A stretch of DNA of 64,000 nt from an uncultured Aquimarina sp. (GCA_947496355.1 CANMCO010000005.1:124001-188000), one strand, 5' to 3'; counted from the stretch's first letter, positions 41,309 to 49,220 are shown. Numbers and translations: made by a program. Notes: generated by a model not told the origin, from the sequence alone.

Positions 41309-41980
41309 TTAGGCTACATCGAAAGGTTTATTTACGACCTCTAAGAATTCTTTTCTAGTATCGGATTCAACAAACTTTCCTCTATATTCGATTGTAGTAG
41401 TGAAACTGCCTTTATCTTTAATTCCTCTTGAAGAAACACAAAGATGTTTAGCCTGTATTACTACAATGACATCTTCAGTTCCTAGAGTTTCCTGCAAGTC
41501 TTTTAGAATCTGTAAGCAAAGTCTCTCCTGTACCTGAGGACGATGTGCATAATAATCAACTAACCTATTGATCTTAGACAATCCAATTACTTTATTTTTT
41601 GGAATATATCCTACGTGAGCAGTACCTATGATTGGCAGGAAATGATGTTCGCAAGCTGAATCAATTGTTATATTTTGCTCCACTAACATCTTCTTGTATT
41701 GATATTTATTCTCAAAAATGGAAGTTTTTGGACGGTTTTTAGGATTTAAACCATAAAAGAGTTCTTTTACATACATTTTAGCCACTCTATAGGGAGTTCC
41801 AGAAAGACTATCATCTGTTAAATCTAATCCTAGCTCCTTCATAATTTCTGCAAAATGATATTGTATATTTTGAATCTTATCATCATCAGATGTATCAAAA
41901 GCATCTGCTCGTAAAGGTGTTTCTGTCGCACTGGAAATATGTGCATCACCAATGGATTCTATTTCATTTCTAGTGCTCAT
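41309..41980 (-). CDS. folE: GTP cyclohydrolase I (zinc-dependent type)
   Basis: 223 residues. Zinc ligands C110 and H113 (SACEHHFLPI) and C181 (KHLCVSSRG) match the E. coli numbering. It makes dihydroneopterin triphosphate from GTP, the entry to folate and pterin. Six bases separate it from merC, transcribed from a promoter with the GCAAC-N3-GTTGC palindrome. In other bacteria Zur commonly controls the zinc-independent FolE2; here the zinc-type enzyme is under the suspected metal-responsive site. A decayed copy of its first codons occurs at about 46782-46819. Confidence 0.96.
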   Translation of the reverse strand: MSTRNEIESIGDAHISSATETPLRADAFDTSDDDKIQNIQYHFAEIMKELGLDLTDDSLSGTPYRVAKMYVKELFYGLNPKNRPKTSIFENKYQYKKMLVEQNITIDSACEHHFLPIIGTAHVGYIPKNKVIGLSKINRLVDYYAHRPQVQERLCLQILKDLQETLGTEDVIVVIQAKHLCVSSRGIKDKGSFTTTIEYRGKFVESDTRKEFLEVVNKPFDVA

Positions 41981-41986
41981 GATAAT

Positions 41987-42391
41987 TTAATTTGTACAGC
42001 ATTTTTTATTGTTACATCTACAAGACTTTTGATTGTAAAAATGTAGGCTAGCTAAAAAAATAGCAATAACATACATAAACTCTTCAGCTAATGGTACAAG
42101 GTCCAGTTTTTCATTAATTACAATTGCGAATAGAAAAGACCAGCATATCCAAAAAACATATTTTAGTTTTTGATTTGAAGTAGTCTGTGTAGTTCTATAT
42201 ACAGCTATAAAAGATAGTCCTAAAAAAATAAAATCTAAAGATTTCCACCAAAAAGGATGTGTTCCTTCAGAAATTATCAATCCTGCATGAGCCAAAAATA
42301 AAAAAGGAGTTGCTAAGCAGTGCACTAAACATAAACTACTGGCTATAATACCTAATGTATCAGAGTTACTACGTATGTGTGAAATGTTCAA
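41987..42391 (-). CDS. MerC domain membrane protein
   Basis: 134 residues with four membrane helices. The MerC cysteine pair is in CLVHC near residue 21, and a Cys-rich tail (SCRCNNKKCC) follows the last helix. MerC proteins are mercury uptake proteins in mer operons; in Bacteroidota, MerC-domain proteins occur near zinc-related genes, and a role in divalent metal transport is inference. No merA or merR of the mercury type is near. A degenerate copy lies at 46886-47062. Confidence 0.88.
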   Translation of the reverse strand: MNISHIRSNSDTLGIIASSLCLVHCLATPFLFLAHAGLIISEGTHPFWWKSLDFIFLGLSFIAVYRTTQTTSNQKLKYVFWICWSFLFAIVINEKLDLVPLAEEFMYVIAIFLASLHFYNQKSCRCNNKKCCTN

Positions 42392-42419
42392 AATAAAAGT
42401 GTATATATTTTAATGAGGG

Positions 42420-42427
42420 CAAAGATA
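42420..42427 (-). promoter_or_regulatory. -7 element (TATCTTTG) of the merC-folE promoter
   Basis: Minus-strand TATCTTTG matches TAnnTTTG. Its upstream region is covered by the palindrome at 42445-42457, whose GTTG on this strand lies 17 bases away. Confidence 0.5.
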
Positions 42428-42444
42428 CTATATATTTTATAAAT

Positions 42445-42457
42445 GCAACTTTGTTGC
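42445..42457. promoter_or_regulatory. Palindromic operator GCAAC-TTT-GTTGC between merC and the ABC genes
   Basis: Perfect 5-3-5 palindrome GCAACTTTGTTGC, extended to AATGCAAC...GTTGCGTT. Its central TTTG (42450-42453) is at exactly 19 bases from TATTTTTG (42473-42480), so it lies on the -33 element of the rightward promoter and also close to that of the leftward one. This is where a repressor would act on both operons. A second copy, GCAACATTGTTGC, is at 47113-47125 and a near-copy GCAACAAAATTGC at 47350-47362. Confidence 0.65.
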
Positions 42458-42480
42458 GTTAATAAATTTATTTATTTTTG
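42450..42480 (+). promoter_or_regulatory. Bacteroidota-type promoter of the ABC transporter operon
   Basis: TTTG (42450-42453), 19 bases, TATTTTTG (42473-42480): a full match to the TTTG-N19-TAnnTTTG consensus. 14 bases separate it from the ATG at 42495. Confidence 0.7.
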
Positions 42481-42494
42481 ACAAAAATGATTTT

Positions 42495-43127
42495 ATGATC
42501 AGAACGACATCGTTAAGGTTTACATATCAGAATACGAAAACTCATACTTTTAATTTTCCTGATATAGATTTATCATTTGAACAAAATGCACTAATTCTAG
42601 GTCCTTCAGGTGTTGGCAAAACCACTTTATTACACCTTATGGCAGGTCTTTTAATTCCTAAAAAGGGAAATGTGTTTATTGGTAATACTTGTGTACACCA
42701 ACTCACAAGAAATCAACTAAATAATTTCAGAGGAAAACATATTGGAATAATTTTTCAAAGAGCATATTTTATTAAGTCTTTAACTTTATTAGAAAACCTG
42801 AGGATACGAGAGAAACTATCCAAAAAAACAACTGATCAACACAGAAGAAAACGGTTACTTGAGCAATTAGAGTTAACCGAAGTTAGAAATAAGAAAGTTC
42901 ATGAATTAAGCGAAGGCCAACGGCAGCGACTTTTGATTGCTCTTGGGGTGATACACAAACCAAAGGTCATATTTGCAGATGAACCTACCTCTAATTTAGA
43001 TGATAAGAATTGTGAAAAGGTCATCTCCTTATTGAAAAAAGAGGCCCAAATTTGTAAAAGTAATTTGGTCATTATAACCCATGACCAAAGAGTAAAATCA
43101 CATTTCAACAAACATATAATTCTATAA
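42495..43127 (+). CDS. ABC transporter ATP-binding protein (LolD/MacB-type)
   Basis: 210 residues. Walker A GPSGVGKTT, signature LSEGQRQRL (one residue off LSGGQ) and Walker B VIFADEPTSNLD are visible. It is the ATPase for the FtsX-like permease directly downstream (2 bases to the TTG start). The same trio (LolD-like ATPase, FtsX-like permease, small periplasmic CxxC protein) occurs in zinc-regulated clusters such as zrg of Vibrio, by memory. Promoter with the palindromic operator immediately upstream. Confidence 0.92.
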   Translation: MIRTTSLRFTYQNTKTHTFNFPDIDLSFEQNALILGPSGVGKTTLLHLMAGLLIPKKGNVFIGNTCVHQLTRNQLNNFRGKHIGIIFQRAYFIKSLTLLENLRIREKLSKKTTDQHRRKRLLEQLELTEVRNKKVHELSEGQRQRLLIALGVIHKPKVIFADEPTSNLDDKNCEKVISLLKKEAQICKSNLVIITHDQRVKSHFNKHIIL

Positions 43128-43129
43128 AA

Positions 43130-44317
43130 TTGTTATACTTAGCTTTCAAAAATCTAATTTCTAAGCCTTTGAATACGCTGCTTAGTATTTTGCTTTTAAC
43201 GTTAAGCATTTTGTTAGCTACTTTTGTTTTACAAATAAGCAAACAGCTTAACCACCATCTGGAGAAAAATAGTAAACCATTTGATATGGTAATTGGCGCA
43301 AAAGGGAGTCCGCTACAGCTGGTATTATCCGCTATTCTACATATAGACAATCCAACGGGTAATATATCTCTAGATGAAGCTTTAAGAATAAGCAAAAATC
43401 CTATGATAAAAGAAGCTATACCAGTTTCTTACGGTGATAACTATAGGGGTTACAGGATTCTTGGAACTTCAGATGAATATGTACGTAAATATGGTGCGAC
43501 CTTAAAAGAGGGAGAATTAAACACAAAAAACTTTGAAACAGTATTTGGTGCTGAAGTAGCCAAAAACCTGAACCTTAGTATAGGAGACTCTTTTGTTAGT
43601 TCGCATGGGCTAATACAAAATGAAATAGAGGCTCATGATGAAAAACCTTTTGTGATGACCGGTATCTTAGCGCCTACTGGAACAGTGGTAGATCACCTTA
43701 TTATAACAAATCTTGAAAGTATTTGGGAAGTTCATGAGCATAAGGATGAACGTTTAGAACATCACGAAGAACATAAAGAAATTACAGCGTTATTGCTGAA
43801 TTTTAGGAATCCTATTGGGGCGCTGCAACTTTCTAGATCTATCAATAAAGACACTTCATTACAGGGAGCACTCCCAAAATTCGAAATTGACCGATTATTA
43901 AATTTTTTAGGTATTGGTTTTCAGGCAATCAATGCCATTGCTATGGCAATACTTCTAGTGGCAGGTTTAAGTATTTTTATTAGTCTTATAAAAACCGTAA
44001 GAGAAAGAAAACATGAATTAGCTTTATTAAGAACATATGGAGCTACTACCTTTCAATTATTAAAACTAGTTTTTTTCGAAGCACTTTTTTTATCTTTAAT
44101 AGGGTATATCTTAGGATGGCTTTTAGGAAGAATAAGCATTTTATTATTTTCAGCTTTAGACTCAGATACATATAAATATCATTTTGAAGCAAGTACACCA
44201 GATATAAAGGAGTTTTTAATATTGGTTATAGTGATTTTCATGACCATACTTGCAGCTATTTTAGCCTCATATTCTTTATTTAAATTAAATATTTCTAAAA
44301 ATCTAGCCGATGCGTAA
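43130..44317 (+). CDS. FtsX-like ABC permease with His-rich loop
   Basis: 395 residues. Start TTG at 43130, 2 bases after the ATPase stop; the product starts with LAFKNLISKPLNTLLSILLLTLS as is usual for this family. N-terminal membrane helix about 15-35, a large extracytoplasmic domain (about 40-270), then three helices in the C-terminal FtsX domain. Residues 202-215 include H202, H204, H211, H212 and H215 within an acidic segment, a probable metal-binding loop. It overlaps the next gene by 8 bases. Substrate is inferred to be zinc or a lipoprotein linked to zinc supply. Confidence 0.88.
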   Translation: MLYLAFKNLISKPLNTLLSILLLTLSILLATFVLQISKQLNHHLEKNSKPFDMVIGAKGSPLQLVLSAILHIDNPTGNISLDEALRISKNPMIKEAIPVSYGDNYRGYRILGTSDEYVRKYGATLKEGELNTKNFETVFGAEVAKNLNLSIGDSFVSSHGLIQNEIEAHDEKPFVMTGILAPTGTVVDHLIITNLESIWEVHEHKDERLEHHEEHKEITALLLNFRNPIGALQLSRSINKDTSLQGALPKFEIDRLLNFLGIGFQAINAIAMAILLVAGLSIFISLIKTVRERKHELALLRTYGATTFQLLKLVFFEALFLSLIGYILGWLLGRISILLFSALDSDTYKYHFEASTPDIKEFLILVIVIFMTILAAILASYSLFKLNISKNLADA

Positions 44318-44747
44318 CGTACTTTTATTACTTATTTTCATAAGTATCCCATTTCATCTTTTTGCTCAGCAAAAATTATCCTGGAACGATTTAGCAGAAG
44401 TTAGTTTTCATAATGTTTATAATGTGTATTATGACGACTATTTTTTGAAACCAACATTTGGCCCTGTGATAAAATCGTATGAAGGATCCAAAATTAGTAT
44501 CAGAGGCTATTTCTTGGATTTTTCTTATGAAGAAGAATTTCATATGGTTTCCAAAAAACCTATGTCCTCCTGTTTTTTTTGTGGAGGTGCAGGTCCTGAA
44601 ACTATTGTAGAAGTTATTTTCAAAAATAAACCAAACTATAAAACAGATCAGGTAGTAGAAGTTACTGGAATACTGGAACTGAATACCGATGATGTAGATC
44701 ACTGTAATTATATACTAAAAGAAGCAACAGCTAGATTGGTGCAGTAA
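44310..44747 (+). CDS. Small secreted protein with CxxC motif (DUF3299-like), third gene of ABC operon
   Basis: 145 residues with a signal peptide (MRNVLLLLIFISIPFHLFAQ). The core KISIRGYFLDF...MSSCFFCGGAGPETIVEVIFKN has a CxxC pair. The layout resembles DUF3299-type periplasmic proteins of zinc-regulated ABC clusters; the family match is by eye. It overlaps the permease by 8 bases, so it is part of the same operon. A 218-bp inverted-repeat element begins 9 bases after its stop. Confidence 0.75.
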   Translation: MRNVLLLLIFISIPFHLFAQQKLSWNDLAEVSFHNVYNVYYDDYFLKPTFGPVIKSYEGSKISIRGYFLDFSYEEEFHMVSKKPMSSCFFCGGAGPETIVEVIFKNKPNYKTDQVVEVTGILELNTDDVDHCNYILKEATARLVQ

Positions 44748-44756
44748 ATTGAATTA

Positions 44757-44974
44757 AACCCGGATTATGCATTAAAAAATCCCCGTCTGCCATTTACGGC
44801 GGGCAGGTATTACAGTTTGAAACTGCTTCAAATCCTTTGCTTCGCAACATTTTCAAGTTTAACCAAAGCCCTTCGACCCTGCTCAGGGTAAACTGCTATG
44901 CAAAAACTTGTAAAATATTAGGCTTTATTGCATTTTCAACCTTCACTACGAAGTTTTAATGCATAATCCGGGTT
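44757..44974. mobile_element. MITE-like element with 21-bp perfect terminal inverted repeats
   Basis: The left end at 44757-44777 starts AACCCGGATTATGCAT and is exactly complementary to 44954-44974, which ends ATGCATAATCCGGGTT. The 218-bp interior has no ORF but several short hairpins (CCCTG/CAGGG near 44880). If the ends are ACCCGG...CCGGGT, both flanks carry TAA, as a 3-bp target duplication would. No second copy occurs in the window. Confidence 0.75.
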
Positions 44975-45024
44975 AAAATTATACCTTAGTTGTTAAATAA
45001 AGGATTCATCAAGTTTTAGAATAC

Positions 45025-45819
45025 ATGGATAAAATAGCACATCATAATTGCCTCCTAAAAAACATAATTTGCAAAAGCTTCTTTTTACTCACATTTACAA
45101 TAGTGCTCTCATCTTGTCAGAAAAAGGAACACCTTATACAAGTAGAAGGAGTAAGAATTGAAATCAACGATACTACTCCTAATAACTTAGATATAGAGGC
45201 TTTTATTAAACCATACAGGGCACACGTAAACAAGACTTTAGATAGTGTTTTGGCTTACGCACCAGAGACATATTCCAAAAGAGATGGAATCTTGAATACT
45301 GCTATAGGCAACTTAATGGCCGATATTATTTTAGAGCAAGCCAATCCTTTTTTTATATCAAAGACCAAAAATGCAATTGATATGGTGCTATTAAACCATG
45401 GTGGAATACGAGCACCAATCCCAAAAGGTAATATTACGGCACGTACGGCCTATCAGGTAATGCCATTTGAGAATAGTATTATAGTGACTGAAATGAAAGG
45501 TACCCATATCAGAAAACTGATTGAGTATTTACAAAAATCTCGAAAAGCACATCCTATTTCTGGATTAAAATTAACCGTTGATGAAGATTTTGATATTGTT
45601 AAAGCGTTGATCAATAAAAAGGAAATTGAAGATGAAGAAGTTTATTTTGTAGCTACTAATGACTATTTATATTACGGAGGTGATGAAATGTATTTTTTTG
45701 AGCACGCTGAGAAGGCGCATAAGTTAAATTATAAAATACGAAATGCAATGATCGATTATTTTAAAAAGGTAGATACGATCTCACCAATAATAGATGATAG
45801 ATTTTTACAAATTAATTAA
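45025..45819 (+). CDS. 5'-nucleotidase C-terminal domain lipoprotein
   Basis: 264 residues with a lipoprotein signal (IVLSSC, Cys about 31). The protein contains only the 5_nucleotid_C domain (TAIGNLMADIILEQ; LLNHGGIRAPIPKGNITARTAYQVMPFENSI), which binds the nucleoside. The metallophosphatase half is in the following gene, 11 bases downstream. Together they probably make a periplasmic/outer-membrane nucleotidase that releases phosphate. Confidence 0.92.
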   Translation: MDKIAHHNCLLKNIICKSFFLLTFTIVLSSCQKKEHLIQVEGVRIEINDTTPNNLDIEAFIKPYRAHVNKTLDSVLAYAPETYSKRDGILNTAIGNLMADIILEQANPFFISKTKNAIDMVLLNHGGIRAPIPKGNITARTAYQVMPFENSIIVTEMKGTHIRKLIEYLQKSRKAHPISGLKLTVDEDFDIVKALINKKEIEDEEVYFVATNDYLYYGGDEMYFFEHAEKAHKLNYKIRNAMIDYFKKVDTISPIIDDRFLQIN

Positions 45820-45830
45820 CAAATATAGAA

Positions 45831-46745
45831 ATGAAACGAAGAGAATTTGTAAAACATACAGCGTTAACCGCAGGTTTGATGACTATTGGAGGGGTTAGTT
45901 TATCATCTTTTTCTGCTAGCCAAGCAAAAAAAATAACGATTTTACATACAAATGATGTACATAGTCATATAGATCCATTTGGTCCTGAAGAAGGTAGGAA
46001 TTCAAATAAGGGAGGCATTGCAAGAAGAGCAACCATTATTGAAAATATCAGAAAACAGAACCCAAATACATTACTGTTAGACGCTGGTGATATTTTTCAA
46101 GGAACTCCTTATTTTAATTTTTATGGAGGCGAACTAGAATTCAAGTTAATGAGTATGCTTAAATATGATGTCGCAACTATAGGTAATCATGATTTTGATA
46201 ATGGTATTGAAGGGTTACATGCGCAAATGCCTTACGCCGGATTTAAATTTGTTTCTGCCAATTATGATTTTTCTAATACGGTAATGGATACGTTTGTTAA
46301 ACCTTATGAAATAATAGTAAAAGATACTATTAAGATAGGAATATTTGGTTTGGGAATTGCGCTGGAAGGATTAGTAATGAAAGATCTATATAAGGAAACT
46401 AAATATCTTAACCCTATAGACATTGCTCAGGATATGAGTGCGGTATTAAAAAATGAGGAAAAATGTGATTTGGTTATATGCTTATCCCATTTAGGATATG
46501 ATTACAAAAATGAACCAAATAAAGTAAGTGATTTGAGTCTTGCCAAAGCAACAGAAAACATTGATCTTATCATTGGGGGACATACACATACCTTCCTTAA
46601 AGAACCAACTGTAGTAAAAAACAGGAAGGATAAAGATGTACTTGTAAATCAGGTTGGTTGTTATGGTTTATATTTAGGAAGAATAGATTTCTATTTTGAT
46701 AGCGAAAAAAGTAAGGTTTCTAAAGCAAGTACGATTGTAGTATAG
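45831..46745 (+). CDS. Metallophosphatase (5'-nucleotidase N-terminal domain), Tat-type signal
   Basis: 304 residues. The N-terminus MKRREFVKHTALTAGLMTIGG has the twin-Arg pattern. Calcineurin-like metallophosphatase motifs: LHTNDVHSHI, LLDAGDIFQGTP, TIGNHDFDNG and GGHTHTF. It lacks the C-terminal nucleotidase domain, supplied by the upstream gene. 5'-nucleotidase / UDP-sugar hydrolase type activity is likely. Confidence 0.92.
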   Translation: MKRREFVKHTALTAGLMTIGGVSLSSFSASQAKKITILHTNDVHSHIDPFGPEEGRNSNKGGIARRATIIENIRKQNPNTLLLDAGDIFQGTPYFNFYGGELEFKLMSMLKYDVATIGNHDFDNGIEGLHAQMPYAGFKFVSANYDFSNTVMDTFVKPYEIIVKDTIKIGIFGLGIALEGLVMKDLYKETKYLNPIDIAQDMSAVLKNEEKCDLVICLSHLGYDYKNEPNKVSDLSLAKATENIDLIIGGHTHTFLKEPTVVKNRKDKDVLVNQVGCYGLYLGRIDFYFDSEKSKVSKASTIVV

Positions 46746-46781
46746 AGGTACTTCATTTATTAATAATAGTTTTTCGAATCT

Positions 46782-47062
46782 CCAATGGATTCTATTTCAT
46801 TTTTATTTCTAGTGCTCATGAGAAATTAATCTGTGCAGCATTTTTCATCGTTATATATACAATACGTTTGATTGTAAAATGTAGGCTAGCTAAAAAAAAT
46901 AAAATCTAAGGATTTTAACCAAAAAGAATGCATTCCTCCAGAAATTATCAATCCTGTACGAGAAAAAAATAGAAAAGGAATAACAAGGCAATACATTAAA
47001 CATAAGATACTTGCTAAAATCCCTAACCTGTCTGAGTTCCTATGTAAACTTGGTAACCTCAA
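46782..47062 (-). pseudogene. Decayed duplicate of the folE start and merC
   Basis: The stretch aligns with 41949-42391 on the same strand. A merC-like frame from TTG at 47062 reads ...DRLGILASILCLMYCLVIPFLFFSRTGLIIS..., then SFWLKSLDFIFFS and stops at 46886; intact MerC has ASSLCLVHCLATPFLFLAHAGLIIS. The histidine between the cysteine pair is Tyr, and the last three helices are lost. The loss is a deletion of about 168 bp between two copies of CTAAAAAAATA, which are at 42052 and 42220 in the intact copy. FolE-like codons MSTRN..EIESIG follow at 46819-46782. The upstream promoter region with the GCAAC palindrome is also duplicated. Confidence 0.85.
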
Positions 47063-47087
47063 TGAAAATAAGTTTTTTAAATCAGAA

Positions 47088-47125
47088 CAAATATAGTATT
47101 ATTTTATTAAATGCAACATTGTTGC
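47088..47125 (-). promoter_or_regulatory. Duplicated promoter with palindromic operator GCAAC-ATT-GTTGC
   Basis: Minus-strand TATATTTG (47095-47088) is a good -7 element, and the palindrome at 47113-47125 is intact, in the same relative position as in the merC promoter. The operator core has been kept although the gene it served has decayed. Confidence 0.6.
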
Positions 47126-47349
47126 TTTAGTAAAAGTATTTTAAAGTTTAAGATGGCATAAATTACTTATGTAGGTAAAGTTGATTGCAGCCAATACATC
47201 TTATCAAAATCATATGGTTGCGTTAAAAAATAGTTAATTATCGTTAAAATGTGTTAACAAAATAATTATTTAATTATGGAAATTTCCTACAAATTTGTGG
47301 TGAAAGATTTTTCTGGTTAAATACGTAGTGATACGTTGTTTTTGCTAAA

Positions 47350-47362
47350 GCAACAAAATTGC
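47350..47362. promoter_or_regulatory. Near-copy of the GCAAC palindrome upstream of the subtilase gene
   Basis: GCAACAAAATTGC differs from GCAAC-N3-GTTGC at one position. It lies about 130 bases before the subtilase start and about 98 bases before the -7 element, so a regulatory role is uncertain. Confidence 0.3.
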
Positions 47363-47460
47363 AATAATGTTTTTTGTTATCATGTAAATTCCTTCTTAAT
47401 TTTTGTTTTTCAGTAATTTAGCTTATGGTTTTGCCATAATGACTTTTTCATTTGAATTTA

Positions 47461-47468
47461 TACATTTG
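47461..47468 (+). promoter_or_regulatory. Candidate -7 element (TACATTTG) of the subtilase gene
   Basis: TACATTTG fits TAnnTTTG and lies 26 bases before the ATG at 47495. A TTTTG at 47429 is the nearest -33-like sequence, at a longer spacing than usual. Confidence 0.45.
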
Positions 47469-47494
47469 GGCTCTAACACAAATTTTAACTCAAT

Positions 47495-48763
47495 ATGAAA
47501 AATTTAAGTAAGCTAGCTTTAGGTACACTACTTTTAGCAATAGTAATGACTTCTTGTCAAAATGAAAATCTCTCTGATGGAGCAGTAGAAACGATTGTAG
47601 AACCTACCAGTACAGAAGGGAAAATAATTCCAGGACAATATATTGTAGTTTTCAAAGATTCAGAGATACAACCGACTTCGAAAGTTCTTGCAAAATCTAC
47701 CTTTACCAGTAGAGATGCAAAAGCCAAATCGGTGAGAGATATTTCTGAAGTTTCTATTCAAAAAATGAATAAGATTTTATTAGATTATGATGTTGATCAA
47801 TCTAAGGTTTTAAACTATTACACGACTGCTATTTCAGGAATGGCTATAAAGTTAGGAGATGGCGAATTTCAGAAACTTTCTAAGGATCCTAATGTTGCAT
47901 CTATTGAATATGATAGAATAGTAACATTACCAAAGTTTGAGGTCGAAGAAGTAATTCAAAGTGATTCTTCTTCAAGAATGGCGCAACAAACGCCTTGTGG
48001 TATCTCACGAGCGGGAGGAGCAGCTGATGGAGGCAATAGAAATGAATGGATTTGGATCATCGATAGTGGGATTGACTTAGATCACCCAGATCTTAACGTA
48101 GTTACGGATTCAAGATATTCAAGAACTTTTGTTGGAGGTTCTCCTAACGACTGTAATGGCCATGGAACTCACGTTGCGGGAACTGCCGGAGCAATCAATA
48201 ATAGTGTTGGTGTTGTAGGTGTTTCTGCTGGTGCTCCCGTTGTTTCAGTTAGAGTTTTTGGCTGTAGTGGTGGTAGTTCTACATCTACCATTTTAAATGG
48301 AATTAATCATGTAGCTGCTAATGCTATCGCAGGAGATGTAGCTAATCTAAGTTTAGGTGGTTTCTTTGGGTCTGGATGTGCTAATAACTCTTCTTACCGC
48401 AGTGCTATATCAAATTTAGCTAGCACAGGAACTCTTATTGCTATTGCCGCGGGTAATAGTAGTGCTAATGCTGCGAGTTATCAACCTGCCTGTGTTAATG
48501 GTACAAATATATATACCGTAGCTTCGATGACCTGTAACCGTGGGTTTTCATCTTTCTCTAATTTTAATATGAATCCGATTGATGTTATTGCTACTGGTAG
48601 TAGTGTAAGAAGTACATATTTGAATGGAGGTTATGCTACATTAAGCGGGACTTCAATGGCATCGCCCCACGTTGCCGGAATTATGCACGCCAGAGGAAAT
48701 GGACCTAGAACATCTGGTACTGTACGTAACAGAGGAGAAAACTATCCTATAGCTGTAAGATAA
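47495..48763 (+). CDS. Subtilisin-family (S8) serine protease, lipoprotein
   Basis: 422 residues. Lipoprotein signal with lipobox VMTSC (C21). An I9 inhibitor propeptide about 45-145 (GQYIVVFKDS; VASIEYDRIV). Catalytic triad D190 (IIDSGIDLDH), H223 (GHGTHVAGT) and S387 (GTSMASPHVAG). No T9SS sorting domain is present, so it would be lipid-anchored. It ends soon after the catalytic serine, as compact subtilases of this group do. Confidence 0.95.
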   Translation: MKNLSKLALGTLLLAIVMTSCQNENLSDGAVETIVEPTSTEGKIIPGQYIVVFKDSEIQPTSKVLAKSTFTSRDAKAKSVRDISEVSIQKMNKILLDYDVDQSKVLNYYTTAISGMAIKLGDGEFQKLSKDPNVASIEYDRIVTLPKFEVEEVIQSDSSSRMAQQTPCGISRAGGAADGGNRNEWIWIIDSGIDLDHPDLNVVTDSRYSRTFVGGSPNDCNGHGTHVAGTAGAINNSVGVVGVSAGAPVVSVRVFGCSGGSSTSTILNGINHVAANAIAGDVANLSLGGFFGSGCANNSSYRSAISNLASTGTLIAIAAGNSSANAASYQPACVNGTNIYTVASMTCNRGFSSFSNFNMNPIDVIATGSSVRSTYLNGGYATLSGTSMASPHVAGIMHARGNGPRTSGTVRNRGENYPIAVR

Positions 48764-48836
48764 AAGACATCATGACCTATGTTTAAGTGGGATGTGTAGT
48801 TACGAAACCATCAGCTGGAGAGCGGGTGGTTTCACT

Positions 48837-49220
48837 TTATTTACACTTATTACAGATACCTATTACCAAGAACTGAGTCTCCTGAATGGTAAACCCTTCT
48901 AAATTTGGGATATGCAGTATATTGGGTTGACAAGTTACCTCTTTACACATTTGACATTCAAAATGTATGTGATTATGAATCTTATGAGATGTTCCACAGC
49001 TATTACAAAGTGCATAATACGCTTTACCATTTTTACCAGTTACGAAATGAACCTCTCCTTTCTCAGCAAATCGATCTAAAATCCTATATATAGTTGTTTT
49101 GTTAACCTTTATAGGTATTGCAGCCATAATATCTTCAGCAGACATAGCATGTTCCGTTTCAGAAAGGATTTTCTTGACAAGATTTTGCTTTTCAGTATTT
49201 CTTGATTTTTTGATTTCCAT
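48837..49220 (-). CDS. Fur-family transcriptional regulator (possibly Zur)
   Basis: 127 residues. Winged helix about 12-62 (SAEDIMAAIPIKVNKTTIYRILDRF), then a metal-binding dimerisation domain. The structural zinc site is C89/C92 (ECQMC) and C123/C126 (CNKC); C72/C75 and the HKIHNHIH stretch supply further ligands. Cys-rich sensor sites are usual in Zur. A Zur role is inferred from the zinc-like neighbourhood and the operator palindromes, not proven. Its own promoter region has TACTTT-ATCG-AAAGTA (49242-49257), a possible autoregulatory palindrome. Confidence 0.88.
   Translation of the reverse strand: MEIKKSRNTEKQNLVKKILSETEHAMSAEDIMAAIPIKVNKTTIYRILDRFAEKGEVHFVTGKNGKAYYALCNSCGTSHKIHNHIHFECQMCKEVTCQPNILHIPNLEGFTIQETQFLVIGICNKCK

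Noticed and set aside
41987..42391. Mercury-resistance (mer) operon
   Set aside because: MerC is present but there is no merA, merP, merT or mercury-type merR; the genes around it fit zinc or general metal handling.
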